Positions 57,001 through 64,000 of a stretch of 64,000 bases of DNA are shown piece after piece; position 1 is the first letter of the stretch; the number at the start of each line of letters is the position of its first letter. This stretch comes from Novakomyces olei. Its lineage: Eukaryota > Ascomycota > Novakomycetes > Novakomycetales > Novakomycetaceae. Made by a program: the position numbers and the translations under genes. Under the pieces are notes generated by a model, which worked only from the letters and a program-made list of their open reading frames with translations, was not told the DNA's origin and did no database searches. The stretch lies in the NCBI GenBank assembly GCA_016906335.1, contig JADEYG010000004.1, positions 471,001 through 535,000 of the forward strand. Reading direction: 5' to 3'.

Positions 57001-57644
57001 CCGGGTGTGAACGGGTGTTGGAGGAAAATGATATAATATTGGCGATACAAGGTGCAGTAGTCACACGCACACAGCAATTGCGGCTCTATGGCCAAGACGA
57101 AACGGAAAACAATGACGCGTCTAGCACAACTACGACAGAAAAACGCGTAAACGTCACTGTATTACGCGCGGGACAGGAAAGGCTATTAAAAGTGCCGTTG
57201 TTGCGGGCGGACAATGAGTATATTGACTGCATAGTCTCCGCACTTGGAGCCCTTTTCCAGGCACCGAGTCGAGCAGTGCGGCAGCAATCGCGAAACCTGC
57301 CGTCCAAGGTTTACGTAACAGCGCGGAGCAAAGGATCTCCGGCTTATCAGTTTGGACTGGTGGCAACAACGTGGGTCACACACGTGAACGAGGTGGAAAC
57401 GCTGGACTTGGACGCGTTTGTGGAGCACATTTCTAAAGTACGGGAGGGCGAGTATGTAAGGCTACGATGTGTGACTTTTGATAATGTGAGGTTTGTTGTA
57501 ACATTAAAGATGGACCAGCATTGGTTTCCCACTGTGCAGCTCGTGCGGCGCGGCAGTATCGGCCATGGCGAATGGCTCAGGTACGTGTGGGCCGATGGCA
57601 AGTGCCATGAGAGTGCAGAGCGCATTGAGTATGGCTGGAAATGA
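54002..57644 (+). CDS. NMA111: Nuclear HtrA-family serine protease Nma111
   Basis: Tandem HtrA/PDZ protease that cleaves the apoptosis inhibitor Bir1 in yeast. Exons: 54002-54391 and 54786-57644, giving 1082 aa. A basic KRRR near residue 28 is a likely nuclear signal. Catalytic triad of the first protease domain: His in TNRHVAC, Asp in [12 protein letters not shown], Ser in [13 protein letters not shown]-like segments follow ([22 protein letters not shown]-type [12 protein letters not shown]). The second, degenerate protease half lacks a catalytic Ser motif, as known for the family. The start is the first ATG of the frame. Intron 1 (394 nt) contains 18-bp TTCTTATCTTGTGGA repeats. An Ala-rich run (about residues 50-59) is coded by GCA/GCT repeats. 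Confidence 0.94.
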
Positions 57645-57980
57645 GTATATAATAAATAATAAACGATACAGAATATAGAATAAAATGCATAAATAAAATG
57701 ATCAGACTATAATAATTGGAATAAGTATTAGAATAAAATAATTAGAGTATTATCACACTAAATAAAAGTCTGATTAGAACTAGTTTGTGAATTAATCCAA
57801 AATAGAGAAGGCGTAATTAGAGCTACGTTGCAGATGATGTATTATATAGCAAGCGAATATTTATACTGTGATGTGAATTTTCGTCAGTATTAGTCGCAAT
57901 GCTTTACCATAAATGAAATATTCAATAATAAATTGGTTCTGCTCAAAGTGATATCGCGCGACCTGTACTCGCGTTATTCA

Positions 57981-58087
57981 ATGTATTAGCAATATATTAG
58001 CAATATATTAGCAATATATTAGCAATATATTAGCAATGTATTAGCAATATATTAGCAATGTATATATTAGCAATGTATTAGCAATGC
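57981..58087. repeat. 11-bp minisatellite (AGCAATATATT)
   Basis: About nine imperfect copies with ATAT/GTAT variants, directly followed by the CCAAT-containing 11-bp array. Confidence 0.9.
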
Positions 58088-58141
58088 TATTCCAATGTTA
58101 TTCCAATGTTATTCCAATGTTATTCCAATGTTATTCCAATG
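58088..58141. promoter_or_regulatory. Five CCAAT boxes at exact 11-bp spacing
   Basis: CCAATGTTATT repeats with CCAAT starting at 58092, 58103, 58114, 58125 and 58136, 228-272 bp upstream of the histone H3 ATG. CCAAT is the site of the HAP/NF-Y complex. An 11-bp spacing places all sites on nearly the same DNA face. Confidence 0.7.
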
Positions 58142-58263
58142 TTTATTGCAATGTTATTGGCAGTATTCATCGTTATTTATTTGTTTACTCGTACCAAATT
58201 CCGCGCCATAAACAAAATTCCAAGCGACCGTTATCATTGTACGTAATTACTTAATTTTCGAAA

Positions 58264-58274
58264 CCCCTAACCCT
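58264..58274. promoter_or_regulatory. Telo-box in the histone H3 promoter
   Basis: CCCCTAACCCT (reverse of AGGGTTAGGGG) about 90-100 bp upstream of the ATG, same class as the boxes at RPP2, YND1, LCL3 and the golgin-like gene. Confidence 0.6.
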
Positions 58275-58291
58275 GATTGATGTGGCAATAA

Positions 58292-58774
<483 letters not shown>

Positions 58775-59490
58775 ACTGGGTACATTATAAATCACGGATG
58801 ATCAAGCTGGCCTGGCTGGGTTGACGGCTGGTCAGAAAAGGGGCATCTTTTGGAAAGGAAATGGGTCGTTTTTTTCCCACTGGTTTATGATGATGGCATA
58901 CAAGACGGGACGGACCGCGTGACTGCTTGTGCGTGTCCGTATTGTCTCGGCGTTTGGAATGGGTCGGAGACTTGGCAGCTATACCGCTATTTTTATCTAG
59001 TTTGTATTAGCGTTGGAAGTGGTGGGCTTTGATTATGTTTCTCTTTGGTCGGCAATAATTCATGTCGTTTACTGTATTTGCCACACCCATCGGTGTAGAG
59101 TCTTGTGCTCATGTAGAGCCAATAACGTTTTTTATAAAAATTATAGTTTGTAATTTTCGGTTTTAGTATTAGGGTTTATAATAAATTATTAGCATGATAA
59201 TTTGTTTTATATAGATAAAGTTGTAGATGATTAAATTATTATTATTTTATTATTATTATTTATTATTACAGTAATGGCTGTAAATTCTATTTATGGCGTA
59301 TACACCAATCATGAAGGAAAAATCAATACTCAGCTGAATTATTAGATAATATTCTCATATTTGAAAAAGACAATTTAATATTAAAAAGATAATTTAATAT
59401 TAAAAAGATATTATTCCAAATATTATAAACACAATGTGCATGCAGTTCAATGTAGAGTGATTAGCCTATGACTCTTCCCCTATGTACTAT
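58775..59490. other. Convergent 3' gap H3 / J-domain gene
   Basis: 716 bp. ATTAGGGTTTATAATA at 59168-59183 and short AATATTAAAAAGATA direct repeats at about 59380-59415. No gene recognised. Confidence 0.5.
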
Positions 59491-62207
<2,717 letters not shown>

Positions 62208-62705
62208 CGCTTCTGCCTCGGATCACAGACGGCAGCTGCCGTATATTAACTACGCACGTGAGCGGCAAACAAGTCTGTCACATGTGTACGCTATACGAGC
62301 GCTACGCCTTCAGCAAAGGCCATCGTCTGCTTTGAGTTTGCCTTCATTCATGGATGGCAGCTGTTGTTATTGTATGTATTCGGTGTAGTATATATATAAA
62401 TTTATATGGAACAGTTAATATAGTGAGAAATTACAAGTGTATGATTTATGATAAGAACGACAAGTCGACTTTAAATATTATTAAAAAAAAAAAAAGATAA
62501 ATACAAGTACGAGGACCCGATAAACGAGCCGCTGCTAAACAAGATCTTCAATGAATCGCAGAATAATGCGGTCTTTTTTACCAGCGTAGCCGAGCGTTCT
62601 TTTGCAAATACAAACGTTTCGTCTCGTCTATTGTACATACTATTTTATTGAAAGTCGAATAAAATTTATCAATTAATGTATACATCTAATATTCTTTAAT
62701 CTATT
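62208..62705. other. Intergenic region upstream of the J-domain gene
   Basis: 498 bp; a run of 13 A at about 62466-62480. It holds the 3' end of the SNF2 gene and the J-domain promoter. No further gene recognised. Confidence 0.5.
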
Positions 62706-64000
62706 CTATTCGCCCAATCGATCCTGATGTAGGCCCATTGGCTTGAAAGCTTCTCCCTCAATACTCCTCGCTTCCTCGGAAAACGCCTCCGTAGACCGAT
62801 CCATCAGTCTCTGTAAATCAGCATCTGAAATAATCTCATCCCCCTCTGCTTTGACAACAAAGTTTTCCGATTGGTTTCGAAGCATCACTTGCGGAATCTC
62901 TGCTAATTCATCAGAATCCTCGTCGACACCATTACTGTCTGGCTTTTGAGTATTGCCTCTCCTCTTTGTCCGACCAAACTTTCCGTTTTGTATAACTAGT
63001 TGCTCGAGTTTCCGTTTCCGATTTGCCTTGTCCAGAATAGCGGTCTCCACACTATTAGCACTAGCCAGCCGGTAGACGATTACTGGCAATGTTTGGCCAA
63101 TACGATGAACACGGTCCTGTGCCTGCAAATCCTGCTGAGGATTCCAATCAGAATCGTATATGATGACCGTGTCGGCCGCAGTCAGATTAATCCCTAATCC
63201 ACCGGCACGAGTAGAAATGAGAAAGACAGATATCGATTTATTGTTATTAAACTGTGCAATTTGCTCACTGCGCTCTTGCTGGGAAAAGGACCCATCGATT
63301 CTGCAAACTTGCCAACCCTTCACGTCCTCCAGCCATAATTGTAACAGGTCCAGCATTGAGGTAAACTGACTGAAAATGAGTGTGCGGTGGCCTTTATCTT
63401 TGAGCGATCCAAGTAGCCGGTCAAGCAACATCATTTTTCCAGACTCTGTCATGAGAGTCTTGTCCGCAATGTACCGATCCGTCCCGGCAACTACCGGATG
63501 GTACAGCAGGTAAGGATGGTCACAGACTTTACGCAACTGCATAATCATATTACGGAGCCCTAGGCGGGACAAGGGTTCGTGCTCCTTGCCATTCGGTTGC
63601 CCTAACACTTGTTCATTGGGCTCGGTTTCAGATTCAGATTCGTCAGCTGGTTCTTCTTCACTTGCATTATCTTTTCTACTTTCTCCTCCTTCTTCTTCTT
63701 CGTCCTCATCCGACTCGCGATAATTGACCTTTTGCCTATGCCGTTTGCCAGTGCTCGATATATTACGTTTACGCAGAGGACGAGAACCATAAAGCTCATT
63801 CATATACTCCCGCAGTTTACCGTCAAGAATAGCCGCATAAATCTGCGTTTGCGTCTGTGTCATTGGCGCATAGAGCACATACTCCCGCTTCGGTGGAAGC
63901 GAAAGCTCAACGTCCGATTTGACTCGTCGCAATAAAAACGGCTTTAATATATGATGCAGGTTGGATACAAGATGATCCTGCTTCTCCTTTTGCAAAAGGT
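62706..64000 (-). CDS. IRC5: SNF2-family remodelling ATPase, Irc5/LSH type (partial, 5' end outside the window)
   Basis: At least 431 codons of the C-terminal half; the gene runs off the right edge. Visible: FLLRRVKSDVELSLPPKREYV (end of the first helicase lobe), an acidic insert (about 60 residues), LRNMIMQLRKVCDHPYLL, and then the second lobe with IFSQFTSMLDLLQLWL, IDGSFSQQERSEQI, FLISTRAGGLGINLTAADTVI, DSDWNPQQDLQAQDRVHRIGQ. NRKRKLEQLVIQNGKFG is characteristic of the Irc5/HELLS/DDM1 group rather than ISWI or CHD. It likely slides nucleosomes and supports heterochromatin or cohesin functions. Confidence 0.9.
   Translation of the reverse strand, partial: LLQKEKQDHLVSNLHHILKPFLLRRVKSDVELSLPPKREYVLYAPMTQTQTQIYAAILDGKLREYMNELYGSRPLRKRNISSTGKRHRQKVNYRESDEDEEEEGGESRKDNASEEEPADESESETEPNEQVLGQPNGKEHEPLSRLGLRNMIMQLRKVCDHPYLLYHPVVAGTDRYIADKTLMTESGKMMLLDRLLGSLKDKGHRTLIFSQFTSMLDLLQLWLEDVKGWQVCRIDGSFSQQERSEQIAQFNNNKSISVFLISTRAGGLGINLTAADTVIIYDSDWNPQQDLQAQDRVHRIGQTLPVIVYRLASANSVETAILDKANRKRKLEQLVIQNGKFGRTKRRGNTQKPDSNGVDEDSDELAEIPQVMLRNQSENFVVKAEGDEIISDADLQRLMDRSTEAFSEEARSIEGEAFKPMGLHQDRLGE

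Overview
This is nuclear DNA from a fungus, most likely an ascomycete. The genes encode fungal-type proteins (an Nma111 HtrA protease, Lcl3, Irc22, a Cox9-type subunit, Mcm21/CENP-O, an Irc5-like SNF2 ATPase). They are close together on both strands and are cut by many very short introns, about 37-200 nt. Introns use GT..AG and occasionally GC..AG, with a CTAAC or CTAAT branch site close to the 3' splice site, a style known from early-branching yeasts such as Yarrowia. An Arp2/3 subunit, SAP18, a TRAP-alpha homologue and a complex I-like subunit argue against a reduced Saccharomyces-like genome. I cannot name the species.

Layout. 1-8 kb: a long TATTG microsatellite, YPT6/Rab6, OPI10/Hikeshi split into micro-exons, the YND1 apyrase and the LCL3 nuclease. 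9-19.5 kb: indoleamine dioxygenase, a golgin-like coiled coil, RAS, COX9, SCO1 and a GILT-like thiol reductase. 19.6-33 kb: IRC22 and eIF3f (divergent pair), SEC65/SRP19 and mitochondrial SerRS (divergent pair around a TTTTA array), PRP18, RPS24, a methyltransferase, ARC15, RPP2, serine racemase and RSM19. 33-43 kb: a protein with a complex I B15-like C-terminus, SAP18, a repeat-rich secreted wall-type protein, a 3.5 kb gap with unexplained open frames, and TAF4. 43-54 kb: MCM21, an 87-copy ATT array, a zinc-finger ubiquitin protease, an MFS transporter and an accessory-looking 1.9 kb gap with degenerate tandem repeats. 54-64 kb: NMA111, histone H3 behind an array of CCAAT boxes, a large J-domain protein with a TAAA array in an intron, and the 3' part of an IRC5/LSH-type remodeller cut by the right edge.

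The genes are mostly unrelated housekeeping functions (secretory traffic, mitochondrial respiration and translation, splicing, chromatin), with no operon or biosynthetic cluster. What links them is regulatory and structural. TTAGGG-type telomere-repeat boxes recur roughly 70-250 bp upstream of several start codons. Long AT-rich microsatellites sit in promoters and introns. Introns are close to the smallest functional size. No rRNA, tRNA or CRISPR array was recognised. The only possible mobile element is a weak, decayed LTR-like stretch near 52.4-53.2 kb. Exon structures were deduced by reading splice sites and keeping frame and family similarity; no alignment or RNA evidence was available.
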